DNA of 26,215 nt from the NCBI GenBank assembly GCA_900544825.1, contig UQWP01000052.1:1-26215 (forward strand), written 5' to 3'. Made by a program: the position numbers and the translations under genes. Below are positions 14,312-22,961 of the stretch, one piece after another. Below the pieces are notes generated by a model. The model was not told the origin of the DNA, made no database searches, and was given only the letters and a program-made list of their open reading frames with translations. This DNA is from an uncultured Prevotella sp. (GTDB lineage: Bacteria; Bacteroidota; Bacteroidia; Bacteroidales; Bacteroidaceae). Numbering within the stretch: the first letter of the stretch is position 1; each line of letters starts with the position of its first letter.

Positions 14312-15343
14312 TTATTCCTCGGTGTAAAGCACCTGGATCATAGTCTGACCCACTGCCTTCAATACGTTCTTATCCAGATGAGCCATATCATCGTTCACGG
14401 TGTGCCAGGTAGGACCGAAACTGCTCTGCTGGCAATCAGGATAGTAGGCTATCACATCGACGGTTGGAATCTTCGCCTTCTCGTTTACCGGAATATGATC
14501 ATCCGTAATCATACCGCCATCACTCTTAGGGAAGAAACTGCCGTAACCAGCCTGACGGGCAGCAGCCCATACTCGCTTCACGATGCCTCCAGCATACTGC
14601 ATAGACATTCCTTCGCGGTAGAACTTGGCTCCCTGACCGCCTACCATATCCAGGAGGATGCCATAGCGAGGATTGTAACCCTCTGGCTTGTTCTCGCTCC
14701 AATACTGGGCACCCAAAGCCCAGCTATTGCCATCATCCTGTGCATCAGACCATTGAGGTACGCCCCAGTCCTCGGTATCGAAACATACGAAATCTACGCC
14801 GATACTTGGATTCAACTTCTTGTCTGCCTGCAACTGGCGTGCAATTTCCAGCATGACGGCTACTCCGCTGGCACCATCGTTGGCAGCCATCACAGGCTTG
14901 CGCCAATTGGTACTGTCGGGATCGTTATCCGCCCAAGGGCGACTGTCCCAATGAGCACAAAGCAAGATACGGGTTTCAGCCTTCGGGTTGTAATGGGCAA
15001 TGATATTGGTATTCTTCAATATCGTGCCATCATAACCCTTCAGGTCAGCCTTCTGGGTCTCTACCTCGCAGCCAAACTGCTTGAACTTGCTCACAATCCA
15101 TTCGCCACACTTATCGTGCGCCTCGCTGTTCATCACGCGAGGTCCGAAATCGCATTGCGCTGCACAATAAGCCAGAGCCGAATCGGCATTGAAAGCCGGA
15201 CCTACGGGATTCAGCTTCTCCGCTTCCTCTACCTCCTGCACATCAGGCGAACTTGTGCTGCTGGCATTCTTATAGCTGATGGTACCAGCCACCAGTCCGG
15301 CAGCTACCACCACACCTAATATAATCTTCATTTTTTTCGTCAT
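14312..15343 (-). CDS. Glutaminyl-peptide cyclotransferase-like M28 family enzyme
   Basis: The 343-residue product has an N-terminal hydrophobic signal or anchor (5-22) and an M28 zinc-enzyme domain. The pattern is that of the glutaminyl cyclase branch of M28: HWDSRPWADND (131-141), AANDGASG with the zinc ligand Asp156, DTEDWGVPQW with Glu191/Asp192 where cyclases place their catalytic and metal acids, SDGGMITDDHIPV (274-286) and WHTVND with His314. Bacteroidetes use these enzymes to turn N-terminal glutamine, exposed after signal cleavage, into pyroglutamate in the periplasm. An aminopeptidase role cannot be excluded. It is the last gene of an operon, starting 4 nt after the stop of the fused amidase/dipeptidase. 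Confidence 0.85.
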   Translation of the reverse strand: MTKKMKIILGVVVAAGLVAGTISYKNASSTSSPDVQEVEEAEKLNPVGPAFNADSALAYCAAQCDFGPRVMNSEAHDKCGEWIVSKFKQFGCEVETQKADLKGYDGTILKNTNIIAHYNPKAETRILLCAHWDSRPWADNDPDSTNWRKPVMAANDGASGVAVMLEIARQLQADKKLNPSIGVDFVCFDTEDWGVPQWSDAQDDGNSWALGAQYWSENKPEGYNPRYGILLDMVGGQGAKFYREGMSMQYAGGIVKRVWAAARQAGYGSFFPKSDGGMITDDHIPVNEKAKIPTVDVIAYYPDCQQSSFGPTWHTVNDDMAHLDKNVLKAVGQTMIQVLYTEE

Positions 15344-15347
15344 AACA

Positions 15348-17096
15348 TTATAGTTTAAAGTTCTGCACCTGCGTCATCACTCTGAGCCAGTTGCCTCCCC
15401 AGATCTTGGCGATATCCTGCTCGCTGTACTTGCGGCGCAACAGCTGGAGAGTGAAATTAATCAGCTCGGAAGAATCAACAAGTCCGCGGATGCCTCCGTC
15501 TCCATCGAAATCGGTACCCAGACCTACGTGATCGATGCCCATCACCTCGATGGCATGCTCCAGATGGGCAATGGCATCCATGATGTCTGCCTCGCCCTCC
15601 TTGCGCAGGAATCCGTGATAGAGCGTAGTATGAGCCACACCACCACGGGCTGCCAGGGCACGCATCTGATCATCGGTAAGATTGCGGGGCACATCGCAGA
15701 GCGCACGGCTGCTGCTATGGCTACATACGATAGGAGTCTGACTGATTTCCAATGCATCATAGAAACTCTTTTCGCCTGCATGGCTCAAGTCCACCATAAT
15801 GCCGTGGCGGTTCATCTCCTGAATCACCTTGGCTCCGAAACTGCTCACGCCATTGTGGGTATTGCAGCCACGAGCACTGTCGCAGATGTCATTATCGCCA
15901 TTATGGCAGAGGGTGATATATACCACGCCTCGCTGGGCAAAGTACTTCACATTGCTCAAATCGTGCTCCAGGGCAAGACCATTCTCAATACCGAGCATGA
16001 TGCTCTTTCTGCCCTTTCGCTTGTCGCTGTAAAGATCGGCAGGAGTTCGGGCAATACTCAGGTAGTCGCGGTTCTTGCTCACGATTTCCTCAATCTTGTC
16101 GAAGATGAGATCGGCATACTGCAGAGGTCCCTGCACGTCGAAGGCTACCTTGCTGCTGAAGCTCTCGCCTATCTTAGGCTGCGGCAGATAAGCCACCATG
16201 GTGGTAGCATCCTGATGTCCGTCGGTCATCTTGTGCAGATCCACGAGGATGCGGGAGTCGCGATGATCGAACTTCACGCCCTGTGGGAAGAACATCGGGG
16301 TATCGCAATGGGTATCGAGTGTTAGGATACGCTTGTGCAACTGCTTGGCAGCATGGAAATTGCCAGCCTGGTTCACCAGCCACTGGAAGATCTTTCCGCC
16401 TTCCTCGCCCAGCCACTCCGGATGCCACTGCACGCCGAGTATCTGCTTATACTCATTGCTCTCTATCGCCTCGATGATGCCATCGGTAGATTTGGCGATG
16501 ATGCGCATGTGCCTGCCAGGCTCGCTCACAGCCTGATGGTGGAACGAGTTGACGAGAATCTTTTCCGAATTATATATATGATATAAGGTGGAATCCTTCT
16601 TGATTTCTACACTATGGGTTGGTTCGGAGCGGTCGGCATCCTGACTGTGCTTCACCATCTGCTTGATATCCTGATACACTTTTCCGCCCAAGGCTATCGC
16701 CAGGGTCTGGATGCCTCGGCAGATGCCAAGCATCGGTATCTGACGGTTGAAAGCCAGACGGACAAGCATCAGCTCTGCAGCATCACGCTCCTGATTGATA
16801 TTGTGAAGACGGGGAGATGGCTCCTCGCCCATCCACAACGGGTTATGGTCGCCCCCACCCGTCAGGATCAAACCATCTAGATGCTCCAGGGTATTGATGA
16901 TGACAGTACTGTCGGCAACTGGCGGGATGATGACAGGCGTTCCACCTGCCGCAATCACCTGCTTGTAATAACGGTCGCGAAGCGTAGCATCAATGTTCTC
17001 GTAATTGGCAGTAAGACCGATTACGGGCAGATGCTTCGCTTCGGGAAAAGAAGAGTACGCACCCTTGAGATGCGACTCCAAGTCAAATGTTTCCAT
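15348..17096 (-). CDS. Fused peptidase C26 (gamma-glutamyl hydrolase) and M19 membrane dipeptidase-like protein
   Basis: A 582-residue two-domain protein. Residues 25-245 are a class I glutamine amidotransferase-like C26 domain: nucleophile Cys126 in LGICRGIQ, His225 and Glu227 in VQWHPEW. Residues 255-575 are an M19 dipeptidase: His263 and Asp265 in LDTHCDT, Glu371 in GIENG, His439 in DLSHAG, His460 in VCSHSS. All metal and catalytic residues are present. No signal peptide is seen, so it is likely cytoplasmic. Gamma-glutamyl bond hydrolysis followed by dipeptide cleavage would degrade gamma-glutamyl tripeptides such as glutathione; this is an inference. The start ATG 17096 is chosen: an upstream in-frame start at 17171 would overlap the Lrp gene by 50 nt. 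It follows the Lrp gene by 25 nt. Confidence 0.9.
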   Translation of the reverse strand: METFDLESHLKGAYSSFPEAKHLPVIGLTANYENIDATLRDRYYKQVIAAGGTPVIIPPVADSTVIINTLEHLDGLILTGGGDHNPLWMGEEPSPRLHNINQERDAAELMLVRLAFNRQIPMLGICRGIQTLAIALGGKVYQDIKQMVKHSQDADRSEPTHSVEIKKDSTLYHIYNSEKILVNSFHHQAVSEPGRHMRIIAKSTDGIIEAIESNEYKQILGVQWHPEWLGEEGGKIFQWLVNQAGNFHAAKQLHKRILTLDTHCDTPMFFPQGVKFDHRDSRILVDLHKMTDGHQDATTMVAYLPQPKIGESFSSKVAFDVQGPLQYADLIFDKIEEIVSKNRDYLSIARTPADLYSDKRKGRKSIMLGIENGLALEHDLSNVKYFAQRGVVYITLCHNGDNDICDSARGCNTHNGVSSFGAKVIQEMNRHGIMVDLSHAGEKSFYDALEISQTPIVCSHSSSRALCDVPRNLTDDQMRALAARGGVAHTTLYHGFLRKEGEADIMDAIAHLEHAIEVMGIDHVGLGTDFDGDGGIRGLVDSSELINFTLQLLRRKYSEQDIAKIWGGNWLRVMTQVQNFKL

Positions 17097-17121
17097 TTGT
17101 TTATTTCTAAATACAAAAAAA

Positions 17122-17589
17122 TTACTCTTCCTCCAAAAGAACAGGAACCTCGCGCTTGATGCTCTGCTCAAGCGAGATGAGTGTCTCGGTAGATACTACA
17201 CCCGGAATAGCCTGGAGCTTGTTGTTCAGCAAGTCCATCAACTGCTCGTTGTCACGGGCATACAACTTCAAAAGCATGGTATAAGAACCGGTTGTGAAGT
17301 GGCACTCCACAATCTCAGGAATGTTCTGAAGGCGCTCTACCACCTTCTTGTACATATTACCACGCTCCAGGTTAAGTCCTACGTATGTACATGTAGAATA
17401 ACCCAGACTCTTAGGGTTTACATCAAAACCGCTACCGGTGATGAATCCATCCTCCATCAAGTGCTGGACACGCTGATGGATGGCTGCACGAGACACGCCA
17501 CATTCTGCAGCTACGTCTTTGAAAGGAATACGGGCATTCTTGGAAAGGATGCCGAGAATCTTTCTGTCAAGATTGTCTATTTTCTCCAT
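17122..17589 (-). CDS. Lrp/AsnC family transcriptional regulator
   Basis: A 155-residue Lrp/AsnC protein: N-terminal winged helix (KIDNLDRKILGILSKNAR, recognition helix in CGVSRAAIHQRVQHL) and a C-terminal RAM ligand-binding domain (about 68-145). The family senses amino acids. Being first in an operon with a dipeptidase/amidase and a glutaminyl cyclase, it probably senses an amino acid released by them, though it may act genome-wide. The length is typical. The operon promoter is the TAATTTTG box on the minus strand at 17641-17648, about 50 nt upstream. Confidence 0.9.
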   Translation of the reverse strand: MEKIDNLDRKILGILSKNARIPFKDVAAECGVSRAAIHQRVQHLMEDGFITGSGFDVNPKSLGYSTCTYVGLNLERGNMYKKVVERLQNIPEIVECHFTTGSYTMLLKLYARDNEQLMDLLNNKLQAIPGVVSTETLISLEQSIKREVPVLLEEE

Positions 17590-17640
17590 TTCTTCTCTAT
17601 TATTATGTTCTATTTTAAGGTATTCTTATATACCAGATAG

Positions 17641-17648
17641 CAAAATTA
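17641..17648 (-). promoter_or_regulatory. -7 promoter box of the Lrp operon
   Basis: The minus strand reads TAATTTTG followed by CTATC, 52 nt before the Lrp start codon. Confidence 0.6.
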
Positions 17649-17667
17649 ATAAAAACTATCGAAACAG

Positions 17668-17718
17668 ACAACAAAATGCACGAATATTTTGCAATATCCG
17701 TGCATTTTGTTGTTTTTT
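17668..17718. terminator. Hairpin after the FKBP operon
   Basis: ACAACAAAATGCACG (17668-17682) pairs with CGTGCATTTTGTTGT (17699-17713); after one A-C mismatch five further A-T pairs close a 4-nt loop. It lies 46 nt beyond the last FKBP stop on the minus strand. A T run follows on the plus side (17714-17718), although no forward gene precedes it. Confidence 0.7.
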
Positions 17719-17763
17719 ATACTGATTTTAACCAAAATTTCAGATTTTTCCTGCTATTTGGCG

Positions 17764-18738
17764 TTACTTTCTCTTTCTGGAAGCAGACTTCTTGCCAGCT
17801 GTCTTGGCTGGAGTCTTAGCCACCTTCTTCTCAGCTCCTACAGCTACATCATCCTTCTGCTCGCTGTCTGCCTCAGGCTTTACCTCTGGCTTCACGATGC
17901 TCACGAGCTCCAGGTCGAATACCAATGTAGAATATGGAGGAATCTGACCAGCCTGACGCTCGCCGTATGCCAACTCATAAGGGATGTAAAGCTGCCACTT
18001 GCTGCCTACAGGCATCATGGTGAGAGCCTCTGTCCAACCCTTGATCAGGCTGCCGGCACGGAACTTGTCTGTGGCAGCACCGCCATGCTTGGAAGTTGCA
18101 TCGAATACGGTTCCATCAATGAGACGGCCCTCGTAGATAACCTCCACCTCATCAGAAGCCTGAGGAATCTCGCCCTGACCTTCCTTGATTACCTTATACT
18201 GCAAACCGCTAGGCAAGACCTTGACACCTGGCTTCTTGGCATTGGCTGCCAGATATTTCTCGCCAGCACCAGCCAAGGCTTCCTTCTTGAACTCGCCAGC
18301 CTTGTGCTCGGTAAAGATAGTGGTATCATTGGCAAGTGCTGCCACGAAACCACGGCTGAACAGTTCGGCATTGATAGAATCCTTGGTGCTCTTCAGCTCC
18401 TCGCGGGTTCCAGGCAGGATGCGCTGATTTACCATCTGGGCAATCTGCATACCCACGATATAAGCAGTACCCTTAGGAGTATTTGCCTGCTGGATAGCCT
18501 CCTCATAACCACGGATGAAGTCTGCCATATAAGCAGTATCCACCTGATAACTCTGCTGGATGAATGGAACCAGACCACGGGTGGCATAGACACCAGCCGC
18601 ATAACTCAAGGAATCACCCTCGCTGGCAAGAACCACTGGAGTTACCTTCTTAACATTCTTCTTCTTGCTTGCAGCACTGGCTGTAAACAAAGAAGCACTC
18701 GCCACGAGGACGAGTGCTGTCATTAAATATTTCTTCAT
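17764..18738 (-). CDS. FKBP-type peptidyl-prolyl isomerase, periplasmic, with basic tail
   Basis: A 324-residue FkpA/Mip-like isomerase. It has a cleavable signal peptide (MKKYLMTALVLVASASLFTASA), an N-terminal helical dimerisation region (about 35-180) and a C-terminal FKBP domain (about 185-285: VEVIYEGRLIDGTVFDAT, IPYELAYGERQAG, LVFDLELVSI). A roughly 40-residue tail rich in Lys and Ala ends with GKKSASRKRK. The basic tail is unusual for the family and could bind an acidic surface such as lipopolysaccharide or nucleic acid. It is the third of three tandem FKBP genes, 40 nt after the second. Confidence 0.9.
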   Translation of the reverse strand: MKKYLMTALVLVASASLFTASAASKKKNVKKVTPVVLASEGDSLSYAAGVYATRGLVPFIQQSYQVDTAYMADFIRGYEEAIQQANTPKGTAYIVGMQIAQMVNQRILPGTREELKSTKDSINAELFSRGFVAALANDTTIFTEHKAGEFKKEALAGAGEKYLAANAKKPGVKVLPSGLQYKVIKEGQGEIPQASDEVEVIYEGRLIDGTVFDATSKHGGAATDKFRAGSLIKGWTEALTMMPVGSKWQLYIPYELAYGERQAGQIPPYSTLVFDLELVSIVKPEVKPEADSEQKDDVAVGAEKKVAKTPAKTAGKKSASRKRK

Positions 18739-18778
18739 TTCTTATAAGTCCTCTACTCAAAATGAGTTCCCACAAAAA

Positions 18779-19654
18779 TTACTTGCCACCTACAGAAATC
18801 AACTCAATCTTGAAGATCAATACAGAGAATGGCTTGATCTGACCCTGCTCGCGCTCACCGTAAGCCAACTGCTGAGGGATGTAAACCTCCCATACAGAAC
18901 CTGCAGGCATGTGAACCAAAGCCTCAGTCCAACCCTTGATAACCTGGTTAGCACGGAGATCTACAGCCTGGCCACGCTTGAAAGAAGAATCGAATACCTT
19001 GCCGTCGATTGTCTTACCCTCGTAGTTAACCTTTACCATAGATGTATCCTTTGGCATAGGGCCGTTACCCTCCTTGATTACCTTGTACTGAACACCTGAA
19101 GGAAGAGTTACCACTCCTGGCTTCTTCTTGTTGGCAGCGAGGAACTTCTCACCAGCCACCTTGTTAGGTCCATATTCCTTCTCCATGTTCTTTGCCTTGA
19201 TGGCCATCATCTTGGTCTGTGCTACCTGAGCAGCCTGCTCTACAGTCATCAAACCCTTCTTGCCGGTAGTACCTGTAATGAAACCAGCCATGAAGTTCTT
19301 CAAAGAGATAGTCTTGGTAGAATCGTCACCGAATACCTCGTGGTTGATACCCTTAACCATCTGGTTAGAGATCTGCTGACCAATCTGAATACCTGCATAG
19401 TAAGCAGCCTTCTTCTTGTCATCACCAGCGTTGGCACCATCGTTGAGACCCTTGATGAAATCATCCATGTAAGCGGTATCCACGCCCATGCGCTCTACCA
19501 TAAACTCCTTCAGACCCTGAGTCTGAGACATACCCATGGCATAGCTCATTGTATCTACATCATTCTTGAGATCTGCCTTTGGAGTAGAATTGCCACAAGC
19601 TACGAATGTAGCGGCAACACAAGCCACGAGGGCTCCGAAAAATAACTTTTTCAT
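18779..19654 (-). CDS. FKBP-type peptidyl-prolyl isomerase, lipoprotein
   Basis: A 291-residue isomerase with a lipoprotein signal: hydrophobic start and lipobox FVAC with Cys20. The N-terminal helical region (about 30-175) contains the LKNDVDTMSYAMGMSQTQGLK pattern common to FKBP_N domains. The FKBP domain spans about 185-290 (VKVNYEGKTIDGKVFDSS, YIPQQLAYGERE, LIFKIELISV). It assists folding of exported proteins from a membrane anchor. It is 36 nt downstream of the cytosolic paralogue and 40 nt before the soluble periplasmic one, hence one transcript. Confidence 0.9.
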   Translation of the reverse strand: MKKLFFGALVACVAATFVACGNSTPKADLKNDVDTMSYAMGMSQTQGLKEFMVERMGVDTAYMDDFIKGLNDGANAGDDKKKAAYYAGIQIGQQISNQMVKGINHEVFGDDSTKTISLKNFMAGFITGTTGKKGLMTVEQAAQVAQTKMMAIKAKNMEKEYGPNKVAGEKFLAANKKKPGVVTLPSGVQYKVIKEGNGPMPKDTSMVKVNYEGKTIDGKVFDSSFKRGQAVDLRANQVIKGWTEALVHMPAGSVWEVYIPQQLAYGEREQGQIKPFSVLIFKIELISVGGK

Positions 19655-19690
19655 TTTTAACTTTATGTTTTATTCTTTGTTCTCTCTATA

Positions 19691-20293
19691 TTACTTTACT
19701 GCAACAAGCTCTACATCGAAGATCAATGCTGAGAATGGAGGAATAGCTGCTCCTGCGCCACGCTCGCCATAACCCAACTGATAAGGGATGAAGAAACGGT
19801 ACTTAGCACCCTCGGTCATCAACTGAAGACCCTCTGTCCAACCAGCGATTACCTGGTTCAATGGGAAGGTAGCTGTCTGACCACGGTCGTAAGAGCTATC
19901 AAACTTAGTACCATCGATGAGTGTACCCTCGTAGTGGCACTCTACCTGATCTGTAGCCTTAGGAGCCTTGCCGTTACCCTCGCGCAGAATCTGATACTGC
20001 AAACCGCTCTTGGTTGTGATGATACCATCCTTCTTAGCGTTCTCTGCGAGGAACTGCTCACCAGCCTCCTTGGCAACCTTGCCCTTCTCTGCAGCTGCAG
20101 CCTGAGCCTTAGCCTCCTGCTCTGCGAAGAAGTTCTGTACCAACTCCTGTGCTTCCTGCTCATCAAGCTGAAGATTGCCTGCAATCGCATCCTTTACAGC
20201 CTGTGCAAAATCATCAATGTTCAAACTCTCTGCACCCATAGAAGCCAACTGGCGACCGATGCCAATGCCTAAAGCATAACTTACTTTATCCAT
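19691..20293 (-). CDS. FKBP-type peptidyl-prolyl isomerase, cytoplasmic
   Basis: The 200-residue first gene of the FKBP operon has no signal peptide, starting MDKVSYALGIGIGRQLASMG, which is the FKBP_N helical domain itself. A helical Ala/Glu-rich linker (70-90) and an FKBP domain (about 100-200: VECHYEGTLIDGTKFDSS, IPYQLGYGERGAGAAIPPFS) follow. The domain layout matches the two exported neighbours, which suggests tandem duplication followed by change of address. The operon promoter is at 20358-20365. Confidence 0.9.
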   Translation of the reverse strand: MDKVSYALGIGIGRQLASMGAESLNIDDFAQAVKDAIAGNLQLDEQEAQELVQNFFAEQEAKAQAAAAEKGKVAKEAGEQFLAENAKKDGIITTKSGLQYQILREGNGKAPKATDQVECHYEGTLIDGTKFDSSYDRGQTATFPLNQVIAGWTEGLQLMTEGAKYRFFIPYQLGYGERGAGAAIPPFSALIFDVELVAVK

Positions 20294-20357
20294 AAATTTA
20301 TCTTATAACTTTGTATTAATATTCTTTATTTTGTACTTATTGTCCTTAAAACGAGTG

Positions 20358-20365
20358 CAAAGATA
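20358..20365 (-). promoter_or_regulatory. -7 promoter box of the FKBP operon
   Basis: The minus strand reads TATCTTTG followed by CACTCG, about 65 nt before the first FKBP start. It is divergent from the sirtuin promoter at 20409-20416. Confidence 0.7.
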
Positions 20366-20408
20366 ACATTTTTCTCGCTGATAACGATGATATTTAAAGA
20401 AAAAAGTG

Positions 20409-20416
20409 TAAATTTG
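20409..20416 (+). promoter_or_regulatory. -7 promoter box of the sirtuin gene
   Basis: TAAATTTG followed by TGCA, 52 nt before the start codon at 20469. Confidence 0.55.
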
Positions 20417-20468
20417 TGCATTCTTAATAAGAAGATTAAGAAAATATGAATAAATAAAACGTGATAAG

Positions 20469-21167
20469 ATGAAGAAACTCGTATTTTTAACCGGCGCTGG
20501 AGTGTCTGTGGAGAGTGGTTTCAAAACTTTCCGTGGAAATGATGGCTTGTGGGAGAACTATCCTGTGGAACAGATAGCTACCCACGAGGGATGGGAAGCT
20601 GACCCTACCCTAGTAACTAACTTCTATAACATGTTGCGCCATAAGCTCTATGCCGCTCAACCTAACGAGGGACATAAACTTATCAAGGATCTGGAGAAGG
20701 ATTTCGACGTAACGGTGATTACACAGAATGTGGATAACCTGCACGAGAAAGCGGGATCCAAGAACGTGATCCACCTGCATGGAGAACTCTCCAAAGTCTG
20801 CTCTTCGCGCGACCCTTACGACTATCGATACATCAAGGAGTTGCCGGAGAATGACTGTGAGGTGGAACCTGGAACCAAGGCGGGCGATGGCAGCTTGCTG
20901 CGACCATTCATCGTCTTCTTCGGCGAGAATGTTCCGATGATAGAGCCTGCTGCCGAGGCTGTGCAGCAAGCCGATATCTTCGTCATCATCGGCACTTCAC
21001 TCAATGTGTATCCTGCCGCAGGCCTGATAGCATACACCAAGCCGAACATTCCTATCTATCTGATAGACCCAGGTGCCGTAAACACCAACGGCTACTATAA
21101 GATTGAACATATCATGAAGGGGGCTTCTGAAGGAATGAAGGAAATGAAAGAAATGATCAAAGTATAA
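20469..21167 (+). CDS. Sir2-family NAD-dependent protein deacylase (sirtuin)
   Basis: A 232-residue single-domain sirtuin. It has the NAD-binding GAGVSVESGFKTFRG (9-23), TQNVDNLH (85-92) and the catalytic His104 in HLHGE, with GTSLNVYPAAG and LIDPG near the end. These should support NAD-dependent removal of acyl groups from lysines. Two features are atypical: the four zinc cysteines are reduced to two isolated Cys (Cys111 and one in ENDCEVE), with no CxxC pairs, and the Tyr-x-x-Arg that marks desuccinylases such as CobB and SIRT5 reads Tyr53-Asn-Met-Leu56 followed by Arg57. It has its own promoter and terminator. Confidence 0.9.
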   Translation: MKKLVFLTGAGVSVESGFKTFRGNDGLWENYPVEQIATHEGWEADPTLVTNFYNMLRHKLYAAQPNEGHKLIKDLEKDFDVTVITQNVDNLHEKAGSKNVIHLHGELSKVCSSRDPYDYRYIKELPENDCEVEPGTKAGDGSLLRPFIVFFGENVPMIEPAAEAVQQADIFVIIGTSLNVYPAAGLIAYTKPNIPIYLIDPGAVNTNGYYKIEHIMKGASEGMKEMKEMIKV

Positions 21168-21176
21168 AAACTGAAA

Positions 21177-21202
21177 GAGGAGGCATCAACCGATGTCTCC
21201 TC
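21177..21202 (+). terminator. Terminator of the sirtuin gene
   Basis: GAGGAGGCATC (21177-21187) and GATGTCTCCTC (21192-21202) form an 11-bp stem with one G-U pair and an AACC loop, followed by a T-rich stretch TTCTGCTTTTATT. The convergent Na/Pi transporter gene may use it from the other side. Confidence 0.7.
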
Positions 21203-21251
21203 TTCTGCTTTTATTGCCTTTTGGCTTTTTTGTCTTATATCGAAATGCTGA

Positions 21252-22961
21252 TTATGCCGATGCTCTCGTTCCCATACGTGCCTCGGCTACGTTTACCACG
21301 TAATCGCCGAGCTTCTCGCACTCCTGAATGATATCCATATACAGGGTTCCTACGCCGTAGGTGTAGAGATGGTTATCCACATCGTCCAGATTCTGGTTTC
21401 TCAACTGAGTACGGAAGTTGTTGATTTCCGTCTCAATGTTATAGGTATGGTTCATATTGATACTCTGGCGATCGTGAGCAAACATGAAGTTCATCTGGGT
21501 AAGCGACTCATCTACCAGCTTGAACATCTGATGGATATTCTCATTCTGCTTGGCTGTGAACTCCTCCTTGTTCTCTCCCTTGCGCTTGATGGTGCGGGCG
21601 AGGTTGTAGCAGCTGTCACCAATGCTCTCTATCTCGGAAATCGCACGCAGCATCGAACGAATCTTTGCCTTGGTATCATCACTCAGATGGGCATCGCTCA
21701 CCTGATCCAGATACTTGGCTATCTCAATCTCCATGTTATCCGATATGCCCTCATACTTCTCGATGCGCTCATAGAGCTTGTCGAAAGTCTTGGCATCCTG
21801 GGTATCCATCAACTCTCTCACCATACTAAACATACGATGAATGCGCTCACCGAAACTGCCGATTTCCTGCTGTGCCTCGAAGACAGAAAGCTCCGGTGTC
21901 TTCATGATACCAGCCTGGATAAAGCGCAGGCGGAAATCCTCATCCTCCTTGTCAGCCTTAGGCTTGATAAGCTTGCAGACCACCTTTTCCAACTGTGGAA
22001 TAAACCAGATGAGTACGCCCGTATTGCAGACATTGAAGCAGGTGTGGAACATCGCCAGGACGATAGGCAGCAACTTCGCCTTCTGCGCTGCCGACATGCT
22101 GCCATTAGGGTCATAACCCACAATAGAGCAGACGAAATCCACGAAAGGATAGAACAGGCAGAGAACCCAGATGACACCAAACACATTGAACACCAGATGA
22201 GCCAAAGCCGCACGACGAGCCTGGGCATTGGCACCCAAAGCAGCAAGGTTGGCAGTAGCAGTGGTTCCGATATTCTCACCCATCACCAGCGCAATACCCA
22301 GATAGATAGGAAGCACTCCCGTAGAACAGAGCAGGATGGTAATGGCCATCACCGCAGCAGAACTCTGTACGATGCAGGTAATAAGCGTACCTATCAAAAG
22401 GAAGACGACAATGGTGAAATGACTCTTCGTATCGAAGGAACCGAAGAAGTCGATAACTGCCGGATTATGCTCCAGATCGAGAGCCTTGCCGGCACTGCTC
22501 AACAGAACGAGCGAGAAGAAGAGAAAGGCGATACCGAAAAGGAAATCTCCAAAATACCGGCGCTTCTTGCTATATATCAGCATAATGCCGAGGAAGAACG
22601 CAGGAAAAACCACGATGGTTAAATCTACATTATAACCCAGCGACATAATCCATGCCGTAAAAGTGGTACCGATGTTGGCACCCATTATCACGGAAATGGC
22701 TTGGGCCAGGGTGAGCAGACCTGCATTCACAAAAGAAACCGTCATCACGGTGGTTGCAGAGGAACTCTGAACAGCACAGGTAATAAAGGTACCTGTAAGC
22801 ATTCCCGTAAATCGGTTGGTAGTCATAGCTCCTAAAATGTGGCGCAACTGGGATCCTGCCATCTTCTGCAAAGCCTCACTCATCACCTTCATACCATAGA
22901 TGAGCAATGCCAAAGAACCGAGGATCTGAAAAAAAATCACAAGATATTGACTTGTATCCAT
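21252..22961 (-). CDS. Na/Pi cotransporter family protein with PhoU-like C-terminal domain
   Basis: A 569-residue membrane protein of the Na+/phosphate (PiT-unrelated, NptA/SLC34-like) family. It has two inverted halves, each with the QSS signature: AVQSSSATTVMT (64-75) and IVQSSAAVMAI. About nine membrane segments fall within residues 8-335. A cytoplasmic PhoU-like helical domain (about 365-560) follows. It should import phosphate with sodium, with the PhoU-like part sensing or regulating. Start and length agree with family members. It is a single gene with promoter TATATTTG on the minus strand at 23003-23010. Confidence 0.9.
   Translation of the reverse strand: MDTSQYLVIFFQILGSLALLIYGMKVMSEALQKMAGSQLRHILGAMTTNRFTGMLTGTFITCAVQSSSATTVMTVSFVNAGLLTLAQAISVIMGANIGTTFTAWIMSLGYNVDLTIVVFPAFFLGIMLIYSKKRRYFGDFLFGIAFLFFSLVLLSSAGKALDLEHNPAVIDFFGSFDTKSHFTIVVFLLIGTLITCIVQSSAAVMAITILLCSTGVLPIYLGIALVMGENIGTTATANLAALGANAQARRAALAHLVFNVFGVIWVLCLFYPFVDFVCSIVGYDPNGSMSAAQKAKLLPIVLAMFHTCFNVCNTGVLIWFIPQLEKVVCKLIKPKADKEDEDFRLRFIQAGIMKTPELSVFEAQQEIGSFGERIHRMFSMVRELMDTQDAKTFDKLYERIEKYEGISDNMEIEIAKYLDQVSDAHLSDDTKAKIRSMLRAISEIESIGDSCYNLARTIKRKGENKEEFTAKQNENIHQMFKLVDESLTQMNFMFAHDRQSINMNHTYNIETEINNFRTQLRNQNLDDVDNHLYTYGVGTLYMDIIQECEKLGDYVVNVAEARMGTRASA

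Noticed and set aside
14378..18726. Long forward open frames opposite the cyclase, dipeptidase and FKBP genes
   Set aside because: Each lies fully over a well-supported reverse gene and shows no recognisable domain or promoter.
21369..22622. A 417-codon open frame antisense to the Na/Pi transporter
   Set aside because: The transporter frame has conserved QSS motifs and membrane segments; the antisense product is an Ile/His/Leu-rich shadow.
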